This document shows, in pieces, positions 25,403 to 34,593 of a DNA stretch of 64,000 nucleotides. The stretch is from Desulfotomaculum sp. (GTDB taxonomy: Bacteria > Bacillota > Desulfotomaculia > Desulfotomaculales > Nap2-2B), in assembly GCA_003485325.1 (NCBI GenBank), contig DMZI01000037.1:1-64000 (forward strand), in the 5' to 3' direction. The notes under the pieces were generated by a model. That model was not told the origin of the DNA and made no database searches. It saw only the letters and a program-made list of their open reading frames with translations. Within the stretch, counting starts at the first letter, position 1, and each line of letters begins with the position of its first letter. The position numbers and the translations under genes were made by a program.

Positions 25403-26629
25403 TTAACGATTCTCTATTTGTATAATTTTACCCTCCCATGTGCGTAAGAAAACTTTATCTTTTTGTATTTTCTGGATGTAGTTGGGCATTATCGGTATCT
25501 TGCCAAGTCCACCCGGGGCATTAACGATGAACGTAGGTATTGCCAGCCCAGAGGTGTGACCGCGTAACGACTCCATAATATTCAGTCCTTGGGCAATGCT
25601 TGTTTGAAAATGACAGGTCCCCTGCACATTCTTGGCATGAAATATATAGTAGGGACGGACCCTTATTTTCAATAACTCTTGACATAGTTTTCTCATTACA
25701 AAAGGCTCATCATTAATCCCGCGTAGCAAAACTGCTTGATTGCCGAGCACAACTCCGCCTTCGGCGAGCCGATCGCAGGCTAATTTAGCCTCAGGAGTAA
25801 CCTCCAGAGGATGATTGAATTGGGTATTGATAAAGATTGGCGGATACTTGCGTATAATGTCAACTAGCTCCGGAGTGATTCTCTGTGGCATGGTTACCGG
25901 GATCCTGGTTCCGATACGCTTTATTTCGACATGAGAAATGTTGTGCAGCTTGTCCAGGATAAATTCTAATGTCTGATTGCTGAGCATCAAGGCATCTCCT
26001 CCGGTAATAAGCACATCCCGGATTTCTTTATTTTGGGCAACGTAATCAATTGCTGCGCCAATATCTTCCAGACATGCATGTTGATCAACTTCTCCAATAT
26101 TGCGTCTTCTCTGGCAGTGACGGCAGTACATTGCGCACTGGTTAGTTACATTGATAATCATACGGTCTGGATACCTGCGAGTCACACAGGGAGCTGGTGA
26201 GGTAGTCGCTTCGTTCATTGGATCCAGACTGCCTCCTGGAGCCAACTCTCTAATATCAGGAATAGCCTGACGGTATATGGGACTACTCTGAAAATCTTCA
26301 GTTAACAAACTTAGATAATAGGGAGAAATGGCCCATCGATAAAGTTTGCCTACTTTATCGATGCGTTTTTTGTCAAGGTCACTTAAACCGATTATTTTGG
26401 CTAAAACTACACTATCTTTAATCCGGTTCCTAAGCTGCCATTTCCAATTAACCCAGTCCTCCTCTGTGCCATCCAGAACTTCCAATATTTTTCGCTTTCT
26501 TTTTGCAACTTGTTTTTCCATATCAGGCAACGATTTTACGTGCTCCAGGAAAGAGAGAGTGTCCTTTTTAAGTTCTTTGCTTCTAAGTAAAGATTGGGAC
26601 AGATTATCCGTGTTCCCTGCTTCTCTCAT
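25403..26629 (-). CDS. eam: Glutamate 2,3-aminomutase (radical SAM, KamA family)
   Basis: 408 residues. Radical-SAM cluster Cys165, Cys169, Cys172 in NQCAMYCRHC; the PLP lysine is Lys377 in NAPGGLGK. In lysine 2,3-aminomutase two aspartates (293 and 330) hold the substrate side-chain amine. Here those places are Lys333 (FHAKNVQG) and Asn370 (FIVNAPGG), the pair described as Lys332/Asn369 for glutamate 2,3-aminomutase of Clostridium. The enzyme should therefore convert L-glutamate into beta-glutamate, a compatible solute. It is preceded by a c-di-AMP riboswitch with terminator, which supports an osmotic role. The ATG at 26629 has an AAGGAGTG ribosome site. A lysine enzyme is less likely. Confidence 0.82.
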   Translation of the reverse strand: MREAGNTDNLSQSLLRSKELKKDTLSFLEHVKSLPDMEKQVAKRKRKILEVLDGTEEDWVNWKWQLRNRIKDSVVLAKIIGLSDLDKKRIDKVGKLYRWAISPYYLSLLTEDFQSSPIYRQAIPDIRELAPGGSLDPMNEATTSPAPCVTRRYPDRMIINVTNQCAMYCRHCQRRRNIGEVDQHACLEDIGAAIDYVAQNKEIRDVLITGGDALMLSNQTLEFILDKLHNISHVEIKRIGTRIPVTMPQRITPELVDIIRKYPPIFINTQFNHPLEVTPEAKLACDRLAEGGVVLGNQAVLLRGINDEPFVMRKLCQELLKIRVRPYYIFHAKNVQGTCHFQTSIAQGLNIMESLRGHTSGLAIPTFIVNAPGGLGKIPIMPNYIQKIQKDKVFLRTWEGKIIQIENR

Positions 26630-26700
26630 GTTATCACTCCTTTTAATTAGTCATAAACAGGTATGTAATAATCGAAAAGGGACGAGGATTAAATAAAAAT

Positions 26701-26723
26701 AAACCAAAGGCAACCCTCTGGTT
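26701..26723 (-). terminator. Terminator of the c-di-AMP riboswitch
   Basis: A 9-bp stem (AACCAGAGG/CCTTTGGTT, 4-nt loop GTTG) followed on the minus strand by TATTTTTATTT. It lies between the riboswitch aptamer and the aminomutase start and is the likely expression platform. Confidence 0.75.
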
Positions 26724-26742
26724 ATGCTAATATAATATCAAA

Positions 26743-26873
26743 CCCGGATTCCCTTTCGGCGCTTACGAGGTTAGCTGACGGATTCGGGAAAAGGGAATTC
26801 CCTGCCAAAATCGGTTTCACCCCAATAAAAATCGGTTCCCCCGCTCTCTCTTCATAAGAGATTCGGCGCATTT
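26743..26873 (-). ncRNA. c-di-AMP riboswitch (ydaO-yuaA class)
   Basis: On the minus strand the conserved core appears in order: CGGGGGAACC, then TTGGGGTGAAACCG, then CCCGAATCCGTCAGCTAACC and TCGTAAGCG. This is the signature of ydaO/kimA c-di-AMP riboswitches. It is followed by an intrinsic terminator and then the glutamate 2,3-aminomutase gene. Riboswitches of this class are mostly OFF switches: high c-di-AMP favours termination. Confidence 0.9.
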
Positions 26874-26998
26874 TTAAACTGCAGTATCAATTTTAAAGCA
26901 GTCAATACATGGGCATACTCCGTTCGCTTGTTTTTATAATCTTAGATAATAATTCAATATCATTTAAGATTGGTTTTTATATTTATGATAAACTGTAT

Positions 26999-27096
26999 TT
27001 GTGGCAGAATTACGGAACAATTCAATAGACGTATAAAATTATTTTTAGATTGACTACTTCATATATTTTTGCCACAATTCTGACCTATACTATAAA
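26999..27096 (+). promoter_or_regulatory. Promoter region of the two-component operon with inverted half-sites
   Basis: TTGCCA (27069-27074), 16-nt spacer, TATAAA (27091-27096) is a candidate promoter. TTGTGGCA (26999-27006) and its exact reverse complement TGCCACAA (27070-27077) flank a 63-base interval, the second copy covering the -35, and each has an AGAATT/AATTCT block beside it. Confidence 0.35.
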
Positions 27097-27140
27097 TAAG
27101 TTAAAAAGGAGACAGAGATATCCTTAAAGAGGTGGTTACT

Positions 27141-27815
27141 TTGCAGACTGTTTTTGTTATAGATGATGAAGTGAATATACGGGTATTAATCACTCAGTAT
27201 CTCCAAAAGGAAGGTTTTAAGGTAGAAGCTTTCGGCAGTATCGAGGAACTAAACCACCGTTTGAAGGAGAGATATCCAGATATGTTCATCCTGGATATAA
27301 TGCTGCCCGGACAGGACGGCCTGGATTTTTGTCAAAAAATCCGGGAGCACAGCTGGGTTCCGATAATATTTATTTCGGCGCGCCGCCAAGCTTTAGATCG
27401 TATTACGGGGCTTGAAATAGGCGGGGACGACTATTTGTCAAAACCTTTCAGCCCTCGTGAACTAGTAGCACGTGTGCACTCAGTGCTTCGCCGCACGAAG
27501 AATATTCCTAAGACAGGACAATACTTTCAAGTTAACAACCTTAAATTGCGTCCCAATGACAGATTGAGCCTGGTCAATGAATGTGAAATTGGTTTGACTA
27601 ACAGGGAGTTTGACCTGCTTCTACTGCTTGTTCAGCATCCCCAGCGTACTTTCAACCGTCAAGAGTTGCTGGACAAAATCTGGGGCTATGATTATATGGG
27701 ATCAGAACGAGCCGTAGACGACCTGATCAAACGCTTGCGCAAGAAGTTAAGGAAGAGCGGTTCAAAAACCAATATTCAAACTATATGGGGTTATGGGTAC
27801 CGACTAGATGGGTAA
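27141..27815 (+). CDS. OmpR/PhoB-type response regulator
   Basis: 224 residues from a revised TTG start with GAGGTGG as ribosome site; the frame is open to a GTG at 27132. The receiver domain has VIDDE, the phosphorylated Asp in FILDIMLPGQDG, and the lysine in YLSKPFSPREL. The C-terminal winged helix is of the OmpR type (TNREFDLLLLLVQHPQRTFN, then WGYDYMGSERAVDDLIKRLR). It overlaps the following sensor kinase by 8 bases, so both form one two-component system. Its regulon cannot be read here; inverted half-sites upstream suggest autoregulation. Confidence 0.92.
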   Translation: MQTVFVIDDEVNIRVLITQYLQKEGFKVEAFGSIEELNHRLKERYPDMFILDIMLPGQDGLDFCQKIREHSWVPIIFISARRQALDRITGLEIGGDDYLSKPFSPRELVARVHSVLRRTKNIPKTGQYFQVNNLKLRPNDRLSLVNECEIGLTNREFDLLLLLVQHPQRTFNRQELLDKIWGYDYMGSERAVDDLIKRLRKKLRKSGSKTNIQTIWGYGYRLDG

Positions 27816-29208
27816 ACTGCAAAGCATATCAACTAAAATAGTTATAAGTTATCTGGCTGTGGTGATTTCAACCATACTAGTAACAGCTTTAGCCTTTTAT
27901 CCAATGTTGATAGAAGTTTTAGAAAAACGAGCTGAGATTGGTTTAGAAAAGCAGGCCTGGGAAATATCACATGCTATTCTGTCCCGTCAGTCCGGCTTAT
28001 TAGTAAATGGAGAATATGATTTTCCCCTAACCATAATCCTACTAGGCCGATCGGTAGAAAGTGATTTTTTATGTCTTAATACCCAGGATAAAATTGTTTT
28101 TAGCAGTAAACCAGAGCTGTTTTCTTCCGGTCTGTCATTATCTCAGTTGGCGGTAAAGTTACGTAAAGAGGAGACATTTGACAGGAATAAGTCTAATATC
28201 TTTAAGAGTGAAAGTTATCTAGCGGCTGAAGTGCCTATAAGGTCGTCTGCCGGGTTAGAGGGAACGGTAATGACATTTATAGCTTTCAGCACTTTGCATG
28301 CCTTGTACTGGGAGATGCTGTTATTGTTCTTTGGCTGTTTTTTAATCGCCCTTATAGTCGCCCTTATAATAGCTTTCTTCTTGATTCACTATCTTGTAAG
28401 ACCTCTAAGAAGGTTGGAAGAATATGCAAAGGCTGTGGGCAATCGCCAGTTTGATATTCGTTTAGAGACTAAGTCAAATAACGAATTGTCCCAGTTAGCT
28501 GCTGCTTTAAACCAGATGGCTGATCAGCTGAAAAGCCATGATGAGGGGATGCGCCGCTTTTTTCGGAATGCTTCCCATGAGATGAAAACACCCTTGATGA
28601 GCATTAATGGTTACGCTGAAGGTATTCGTGATGGTATTTTTACCGGTCCAGAGATAGAAAATGCTATCGAAATTATTCATAAAGAAAGCTTACGCATGAG
28701 AAACTTAGTAGAAAACATGATAGATATTTCCATCCTTGAACAGCCGCATAAGAATTATTTTCTCCCTCATGATCTTTACTATATTATAGAAGAGTGTAGA
28801 AGGACTGTCGGCGGTTATGCCATGGAAAAGAAAATAGAAATATTATCTTTGGTGCAGAAGAATACTTGGGTCAGCGGTGACTGGGATCAATTGTGCAGTC
28901 TTTTGATCAACCTCTTGTCCAATGGAATTCGTCATGCTAAAAGCTTTGTCAAAGTTAAGTCTCAGACTATTGATATTGAAAATAAGGTACTAATAACAGT
29001 ACATGATGACGGCGCTGGTTTTAATACGGAAGATCTAAATCATGCTTTTGAATATTTTTATACCGGCGTAAACGGGGGTTCCGGTCTTGGTCTTCCGATA
29101 GTAAAGAAAATCGTCACTGAGCATAACGGGCAGGTCAGAATTTATAACTCCAGCCAAGGCGGCGCAATAGTGGAAGTCGTTTTATGGGCGGCAAAGGGTG
29201 TGAGTTAA
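27808..29208 (+). CDS. HAMP sensor histidine kinase
   Basis: 466 residues. Membrane helices at about 12-32 and 168-195 enclose an outer sensor domain; HAMP (about 195-248), HisKA with the phospho-acceptor in RNASHEMKTPLMSINGYAEG, and HATPase_c (LLINLLSNGIRHA, VHDDGAGFN, GGSGLGLPIVKKI) follow. It is the partner of the response regulator upstream, with which it overlaps. The input signal is unknown. Its stop overlaps the convergent PDZ gene by 4 bases. Confidence 0.92.
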   Translation: MGKLQSISTKIVISYLAVVISTILVTALAFYPMLIEVLEKRAEIGLEKQAWEISHAILSRQSGLLVNGEYDFPLTIILLGRSVESDFLCLNTQDKIVFSSKPELFSSGLSLSQLAVKLRKEETFDRNKSNIFKSESYLAAEVPIRSSAGLEGTVMTFIAFSTLHALYWEMLLLFFGCFLIALIVALIIAFFLIHYLVRPLRRLEEYAKAVGNRQFDIRLETKSNNELSQLAAALNQMADQLKSHDEGMRRFFRNASHEMKTPLMSINGYAEGIRDGIFTGPEIENAIEIIHKESLRMRNLVENMIDISILEQPHKNYFLPHDLYYIIEECRRTVGGYAMEKKIEILSLVQKNTWVSGDWDQLCSLLINLLSNGIRHAKSFVKVKSQTIDIENKVLITVHDDGAGFNTEDLNHAFEYFYTGVNGGSGLGLPIVKKIVTEHNGQVRIYNSSQGGAIVEVVLWAAKGVS

Positions 29209-30425
29209 CCGCGGACAAGTTTTTTCAATAACTGTCCAAAAGTTCTTTTTGCTCCTAAATCCAGGTATGCTTTTTCGAAGCCGTCCGGCGCCGGGATAAA
29301 ACCAAGAATTTCTTGATTTTCCGGGACTGTAGCTGTTCCCCTTTTAAATATCTGATCCTGGCCATGCAAAAATTCTACCTCGCAATAACGTTCTTCCGTT
29401 AAAAACATACCCGGCGGCGTTTCGCTGGAAACTTCCCGGCCGTTTATTGTTAAAATTACATCACCGGAACGGACACCCGCTCTCCAAACAGGCGTATCTA
29501 CCAAAACATCAAGCACACGTAAGCCCTGATCAGTTGGAACGTAAAGCGGCTTACCCTTTAACTCCAGTTCCTTACCAAGAAAAATAACCAGCTCATGCCC
29601 TAACGGAGAAAACAAAGCAGCAATAAAGGCAGCCGTCCGCATATCCTGAGACAGAAAACTCAAAAACAACAGTATAACACTGTAAATTCCCAGGTACAGT
29701 GCTGATAATCTGCTCTTTTGATTCGGATTATGGGAGATGGCCAAATCTCCGTATCCCAGGCAGGCTACAACAGGAATAAGTCCATAAGCCAAATATCCCG
29801 GTCCTCCTGAAAAAGAGGTTTTCAGAAGGGGCCACCAGCCAGGCATACTGTCAAAGCTGATCGGGTTACCTGCTATAGATAACACTGCTATAGGAATCGG
29901 CCATATTTTCTGTAAATTAAATCCACCGACCAGACGCCCGTCCGGAGTCCTGAAATAGGCGGGGACAGCCCCGAGATGGCCGCTTACCAGGATAAGCACA
30001 CTTTCAACCATGTGTAAAACGGCGACAAGGGCTAAAACCTGGGCTATGTTCAAGGAAGGAAAACCAAAAATAAGGTTAGCCAGGGTAAGTATTCCGCCTG
30101 CATAAGCAAAGCATAAAAAACGGGGGTTGATCAACATTAACAGGACGGCAATCGGCCACAGGTAAAGAAGGCTGGAACCATTAAGGCTTAAACCAACCGT
30201 GACAATCAGCATACTGCCAACCAGCCCGCCTATGATTCCATATGCCATTGCGGTAAGTATATCCGGCCAAACCCTTTTTGTAACAACGCCAAACAAGCTG
30301 TCCCTTGCCGCAGCCATGTGCCTGTACTGCAAAGCTACCAGGCCAACGACGAGCCAGAAAACCCACTCAGTAAAAACATTGGCTAAAGAAGCCATTATCT
30401 GCCATAGATTATTTATTAAAAACAA
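29205..30425 (-). CDS. Polytopic membrane protein with C-terminal PDZ domain (MinJ-like)
   Basis: 406 residues. About eight to ten membrane segments (1-300) are followed by a PDZ domain (about 302-370, LRVLDVLVDTPVWRAGVRSG, then DVILTINGREV). The same layout and the same neighbour (CtpB protease, 38 nt upstream in the same direction) are found for MinJ of Bacillus, which bridges DivIVA and MinD in division-site selection. Sequence identity cannot be judged by eye, so the MinJ link rests on topology and gene order. Confidence 0.7.
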   Translation of the reverse strand: MFLINNLWQIMASLANVFTEWVFWLVVGLVALQYRHMAAARDSLFGVVTKRVWPDILTAMAYGIIGGLVGSMLIVTVGLSLNGSSLLYLWPIAVLLMLINPRFLCFAYAGGILTLANLIFGFPSLNIAQVLALVAVLHMVESVLILVSGHLGAVPAYFRTPDGRLVGGFNLQKIWPIPIAVLSIAGNPISFDSMPGWWPLLKTSFSGGPGYLAYGLIPVVACLGYGDLAISHNPNQKSRLSALYLGIYSVILLFLSFLSQDMRTAAFIAALFSPLGHELVIFLGKELELKGKPLYVPTDQGLRVLDVLVDTPVWRAGVRSGDVILTINGREVSSETPPGMFLTEERYCEVEFLHGQDQIFKRGTATVPENQEILGFIPAPDGFEKAYLDLGAKRTFGQLLKKLVRG

Positions 30426-30463
30426 CTTGTCACTGCCTTTGTTATTTTTTACTCTTCTTAAGA

Positions 30464-31645
30464 TCAGGCCGCCTCTTTTAACATCTCTTCCAGAATTTCG
30501 ACTGCTTTTTGAAGCTGCGTGTCTTTTCCAACAAGCTTTGAACTATGCTCAATGTATAAATCGGGAACGATTCCTTTTTTATCAATATCATGTTTGGAAG
30601 GTGTCAGATAACGGGCTGTAGTCAACTTTACACCGGCGCCGTCACCAAGTGTAAAAATCTCCTGGACAACACCTTTTCCAAAGGTCTTTTCACCGATCAG
30701 GAACCCTGCTTTCCTGTCTTTTATCGCTCCGGCCAGAATCTCCGCCGCGCTGGCGCTCATCTTGTTAACCAATACTACTATGGGCATTTTAAGGTTATGT
30801 CCTTCCACAGAATAAGTCTCATCTTTTCCAAAACGGTAGTCAATATAAACAACCGGCCCCTTCGGTACAAAGTACTCAGCTACCTTTACTGTAGACCTGA
30901 GTTCGCCTCCCGGATTATCCCTGAGATCCAGGATTAGACCGTTCATATCCTGCTTCTTCAGCCGTTCCAGGATATTTTTTACTTCCTGGGGCGTACCTTC
31001 GGTAAACTGGGCTATTGAGATATATCCTGTTTTTGTTTGAGGCAACAGATAACCTTCGGCGGTAGGCACATTAATTTTTCCTCTTGTTATTTCAAATACT
31101 CTTTCGTCAAAAACACCTGCCCTTTTTACAGTAAGCTTAACATTCGTATTAACCGGCCCCTTGATTAAGCCTACGGCTGTCTCCAGATCCATATTTTTTG
31201 TGTCACGGTCGCCAATTTTTGTGATGATGTCCCCTTCAACAATGCCTGCTTTTCTGGCCGGCGTCCCAGTGTATGAACGCACGACTACAAGATAGCCGTC
31301 TTTCATACCGACAAGAATACCCAGACCGTCTATTGTCCCTTTTATTTGCTCCTGAAGGATCTTTGAAAGCATGTCAGAATCAAGGTAAACCGAGTATGGA
31401 TCATCCAAAGAATCAACAAGGCCGCGTATTGCTCCATCAACAAGAGTCGTTGTTTTAACAGGTTCAAGATAACGGGCGCCGACAAGTGAAATTACCTTGA
31501 ACAGATTTCCCATATGGTTGTAATTCGCAACAACAACAGCAACGGCGCCGGCTGCAAAGAGCAGGATTAAAAAAGCAAAAATAACCAACCCCCGCGAAAA
31601 CCAGTTGTCATTATAATCCCTCTGAGATAATCGGCCCATAAACAA
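30464..31645 (-). CDS. ctpB: S41 C-terminal processing peptidase (CtpB type)
   Basis: 393 residues. An N-terminal membrane anchor (about 18-42), a PDZ domain (about 95-180, IDGLGILVGMKDGYLVVVRS) and the S41 protease with the catalytic Ser in VNKMSASAAEILAGAI and the Lys in GEKTFGKGVV. It cleaves target proteins outside the membrane. In Bacillus, CtpB activates SpoIVFB during sporulation. It lies between the M23 peptidase, from which it is separated by a strong terminator, and the MinJ-like gene. Confidence 0.92.
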   Translation of the reverse strand: MFMGRLSQRDYNDNWFSRGLVIFAFLILLFAAGAVAVVVANYNHMGNLFKVISLVGARYLEPVKTTTLVDGAIRGLVDSLDDPYSVYLDSDMLSKILQEQIKGTIDGLGILVGMKDGYLVVVRSYTGTPARKAGIVEGDIITKIGDRDTKNMDLETAVGLIKGPVNTNVKLTVKRAGVFDERVFEITRGKINVPTAEGYLLPQTKTGYISIAQFTEGTPQEVKNILERLKKQDMNGLILDLRDNPGGELRSTVKVAEYFVPKGPVVYIDYRFGKDETYSVEGHNLKMPIVVLVNKMSASAAEILAGAIKDRKAGFLIGEKTFGKGVVQEIFTLGDGAGVKLTTARYLTPSKHDIDKKGIVPDLYIEHSSKLVGKDTQLQKAVEILEEMLKEAA

Positions 31646-31711
31646 CCTCCAGCAAATTAATTTTCAAAAACATGTTATTATAATATACCTGCGGACAGGA
31701 TTTAAAAACCC

Positions 31712-31746
31712 AAAAAAAACAAAATTGCAGGAGATGATCTCCTGCC
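31712..31746 (-). terminator. Terminator after the M23 peptidase gene
   Basis: An 8-bp stem (GCAGGAGA/TCTCCTGC, 3-nt loop) followed on the minus strand by AATTTTGTTTTTTTT. It closes the ftsE-ftsX-M23 transcript before ctpB. Confidence 0.85.
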
Positions 31747-31784
31747 TTGAATTGACTTTTATTCCTTTTATTCAATTTACGCTC

Positions 31785-32918
31785 TTACACATAAGATAAA
31801 GGATTTACCGGCTTTCCATTGACCATAATAATAAAATGCAGATGCGGCCCCGTTGACATTCCCGTGCTTCCTACTCTTGCTATGGCCTGCCCTTTTTTAA
31901 CATTCTGGCCTGTGGAGACCAGCTGGGAGGACAGGTGAGCATACATTGAAGTAACGCCATTACCGTGATCCAGCATGACAATTTTGCCGTAACCGCTCAT
32001 AGAGCCAACATTGATTACTGTCCCGTCCTGGGTGGCCACAACTTTTACACCATTGGGAGCAGGAATATCTATTCCGTCATGAAAACGCACGACATGTAAA
32101 ATTGGGTGCATACGGTTGCCGAAACCCGAAGAAACGCGTGTGTATCCGGGAAGCGGCCAGGTAAAACTTCCGCTGCCCTTTGCCTCTCCGCCCTTTGAAT
32201 TTTGCAGGGCGATCTTTTCGATAATTTCCCTTTCCTGAGCTTCCAGACGGTCAATCTCATCCTCATGGCGGCTTAACTCCGACCGCGCTGAGACGACCAA
32301 TTCCCTTTGAGCAAGCTGATCCTTATTTAACTCATTTCGTGCGGCAACCTGTCTTTGCAAAAGAGTAGTTATCAGCAAGCGCTTATCCTCCAAAGCCGAC
32401 TTCCTGTTTTGAACTTCCTCTTTTTGATTCCGCACCTCGCTCACTATTTTAGCGTCATGCCCCACAATTGCTTTCAGCAGTTCATACCGGACAATAAAAT
32501 CCCCAAAACTTTTTGAGTCCAACAGTACCTCGAGATAGCTAATCCGGCCGAAAAGGTAAATATTATACAGCCTGCCGCTCAGTTGGGATTTGCTCCTGAC
32601 CAGGCTTTCTTCGGCTTTCTTTAAATCTTTTTCGGCTTTTGTCAGATCGGTCGTAGCAATAGACAAAGAGGTGTTTAAATCCGAGATTTGTTCTTCTTTA
32701 TTATTAATTGACCTGTTTATTGAAGAAAGACGGCTTACGTAATTATTAACTGCTTTCTTTTCCTCTTTTACCTCCTGCTTTTTGACTGAAAGCTTGTCTC
32801 TTGTCTCTTTCAGCATTTCTTCAAGGCTTTTCCCTTCTGCATAGCTCACAAAAGAACCTACGAAAAAAAGCATTGTGAGAATTAAAACCAGCTTTTTAAC
32901 AAGTTTTCTGGATAACAT
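31785..32918 (-). CDS. Coiled-coil M23 peptidase (EnvC/PcsB-like cell-wall hydrolase)
   Basis: 377 residues. Signal peptide (1-27, cleaved after SYAEG or nearby), long coiled coil (about 30-245) and C-terminal M23 domain (about 255-377) with [14 protein letters not shown] and [16 protein letters not shown]. The Zn ligands (HxxxD and HxH) look intact, so it should have endopeptidase activity rather than act only as an activator. It follows ftsX at 21 nt. FtsEX controlling a coiled-coil wall hydrolase is the known pattern in Gram-positive (PcsB, CwlO) and Gram-negative (EnvC) bacteria. Confidence 0.9.
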   Translation of the reverse strand: MLSRKLVKKLVLILTMLFFVGSFVSYAEGKSLEEMLKETRDKLSVKKQEVKEEKKAVNNYVSRLSSINRSINNKEEQISDLNTSLSIATTDLTKAEKDLKKAEESLVRSKSQLSGRLYNIYLFGRISYLEVLLDSKSFGDFIVRYELLKAIVGHDAKIVSEVRNQKEEVQNRKSALEDKRLLITTLLQRQVAARNELNKDQLAQRELVVSARSELSRHEDEIDRLEAQEREIIEKIALQNSKGGEAKGSGSFTWPLPGYTRVSSGFGNRMHPILHVVRFHDGIDIPAPNGVKVVATQDGTVINVGSMSGYGKIVMLDHGNGVTSMYAHLSSQLVSTGQNVKKGQAIARVGSTGMSTGPHLHFIIMVNGKPVNPLSYV

Positions 32919-32939
32919 TTGGATCTCCTATAAAAACTG

Positions 32940-33824
32940 CTAAACTTTCAAGAACCTGTGCACGGAAATCGAACTGCCCGCAGCGCCGATAAGCAGTCCT
33001 AAAACCAACAATCCCAAATAAACAGGCGCCAGCTTGTCCATTTGTCCTACAATAGGAAGAAAAGGCATCGTAACGGCTATCTTATCGATAATAATCGTAT
33101 ACACTAAATATACGATTATCGAGGCCAGCAGGGCGCCGGAAAACCCTAAAACCACTCCTTCCAGCAAAAATGGAAAACGTACAAACCAGTTAGTGGCACC
33201 AAGAAATTTCATAATTCCAATCTCTTTTCTCCGGGAAAAAACTGAAACGCGAATCGTTGTAGAAATAAGAAATACAGCCGCCAACCCAAGAACTACGACA
33301 CTTGTCAGGCTCGTTATTCTTATCCAGCGTGTTACGATAAGCAGTCTTTCCACTACCTCCTGGCCGTAGATTACATTGCTGACACCATTGAATTTATATA
33401 TGTTTGCAGCTACCTGAGGCGCCAACTCGACACTTTTAGTTTTTACCCTGAATGAATCGGGAAGCGGGTTTTCATCTAAATTTTCCGTAATATCTTTTTC
33501 GTTGCCTAAACTGGTCAGCATATTTTCCAAAGCCTTTTCCCTGGAAACAAACTCTACTTCAGAAACCCCGGGCAGGAATTTTAGCTGTTCTTTTAAATGG
33601 TTGATTTCACTCTTGTTCAGGTTGCTTTCCAGGAAGACATTAATTTCAAGCATAGACTCAAGGGTATTTATAAATGCGCTGGTATTTATGGCAGCCAGCA
33701 GGAAACAGCCAAGGATAAACAAAGACACCGTCACTACGCCTACCGAGGCAAGTGACAGCCAGTTATTGCGGACAAGGGAATTAACGGCTTCTTTAAAATA
33801 ATAACCTGCGGCGCTATGCCCCAT
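32940..33824 (-). CDS. ftsX: Cell division ABC transporter permease FtsX
   Basis: 294 residues with four membrane helices (about 25-48, 170-192, 220-243, 265-287) and a large outer loop between the first two that contacts the wall hydrolase. The segment SRRKEIGIMKFLGATNWFVR (about 195-215) is the typical FtsX motif. It overlaps ftsE by 11 nt. Confidence 0.95.
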   Translation of the reverse strand: MGHSAAGYYFKEAVNSLVRNNWLSLASVGVVTVSLFILGCFLLAAINTSAFINTLESMLEINVFLESNLNKSEINHLKEQLKFLPGVSEVEFVSREKALENMLTSLGNEKDITENLDENPLPDSFRVKTKSVELAPQVAANIYKFNGVSNVIYGQEVVERLLIVTRWIRITSLTSVVVLGLAAVFLISTTIRVSVFSRRKEIGIMKFLGATNWFVRFPFLLEGVVLGFSGALLASIIVYLVYTIIIDKIAVTMPFLPIVGQMDKLAPVYLGLLVLGLLIGAAGSSISVHRFLKV

Positions 33825-34500
33825 GACCGTAAACCCCGCTTTCCTCGTCCCTCACTACTTTGCCGCCGGACAAGGCAACCACTCTTTTTTTCATTGAATC
33901 TACTATATCCCAGGCATGCGTGGCCATAATTATGGTTGTTCCCCGGCCATTTATTTCCTGAAAAAGCTTCATCAATTCGCGGGAAGTACCGGGATCTAAA
34001 TTGCCGGTGGGCTCATCAGCAATTAATAACAAAGGGTTATTGACAATTGCACGGGCTATGCATGCCCTCTGCTGCTCTCCTCCGGAAAGCTGCTCGGGAT
34101 ACATTTTTGCTTTCCCCTCCAAACCAACTACTTTCAGCGCTTCCGGCGCCAGTTTCTTTATCCAGTGATTTGAAGCGCCTGTAACCTGTAATGCAAAAGC
34201 AACATTATCATAGATGGTCCTTTGGGGAAGCAGGCGGAAATCCTGAAAAACCATACCTATCTTTCTGCGGTGGAAGGGGATTTCCCCCGGGCGTAAGCGG
34301 ACAACATTTTTCCCGTTGAAGACGATCTGCCCGCGGGTTGGCAAATCTTCCCGAAAGATAAGCCTGGTCAGGGTAGTTTTACCTGCTCCGCTTGGGCCGA
34401 CAAGAAAAATAAATTCACCTTTTTTTATATGGAGAGTTACATTGTTTAAAGCTACCGAATTATTCTTATATATCTTGGTAACGTTATAAAAACGAACCAC
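33814..34500 (-). CDS. ftsE: Cell division ATPase FtsE
   Basis: 228 residues from a GTG at 34500 (M-V-R-F-YNVTKIY), matching the family's N-terminus and usual length; GGGGTG upstream serves as ribosome site. A GTG three codons earlier is also open. Walker A LVGPSGAGKTTLTRL, signature LSGGEQQRACIARAI and Walker B LLIADEPTGNLDP are intact. With FtsX it couples ATP hydrolysis at the division site to activation of the wall peptidase encoded downstream. Confidence 0.95.
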   Translation of the reverse strand: MVRFYNVTKIYKNNSVALNNVTLHIKKGEFIFLVGPSGAGKTTLTRLIFREDLPTRGQIVFNGKNVVRLRPGEIPFHRRKIGMVFQDFRLLPQRTIYDNVAFALQVTGASNHWIKKLAPEALKVVGLEGKAKMYPEQLSGGEQQRACIARAIVNNPLLLIADEPTGNLDPGTSRELMKLFQEINGRGTTIIMATHAWDIVDSMKKRVVALSGGKVVRDEESGVYGHGA

Positions 34501-34593
34501 TACGCACACCCCATGATGTTAACTGATAAATAATACACTTCTTAAAAGATAATTCGACATGAAATACGGAAATCCTTTTCTAAAAAACCCAAA

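Noticed and set aside
25256..25447. 63-codon plus-strand frame (TTG start, hydrophobic end)
   Set aside because: A GGAGG lies upstream, but it overlaps the 3' end of the aminomutase gene and resembles no known protein.
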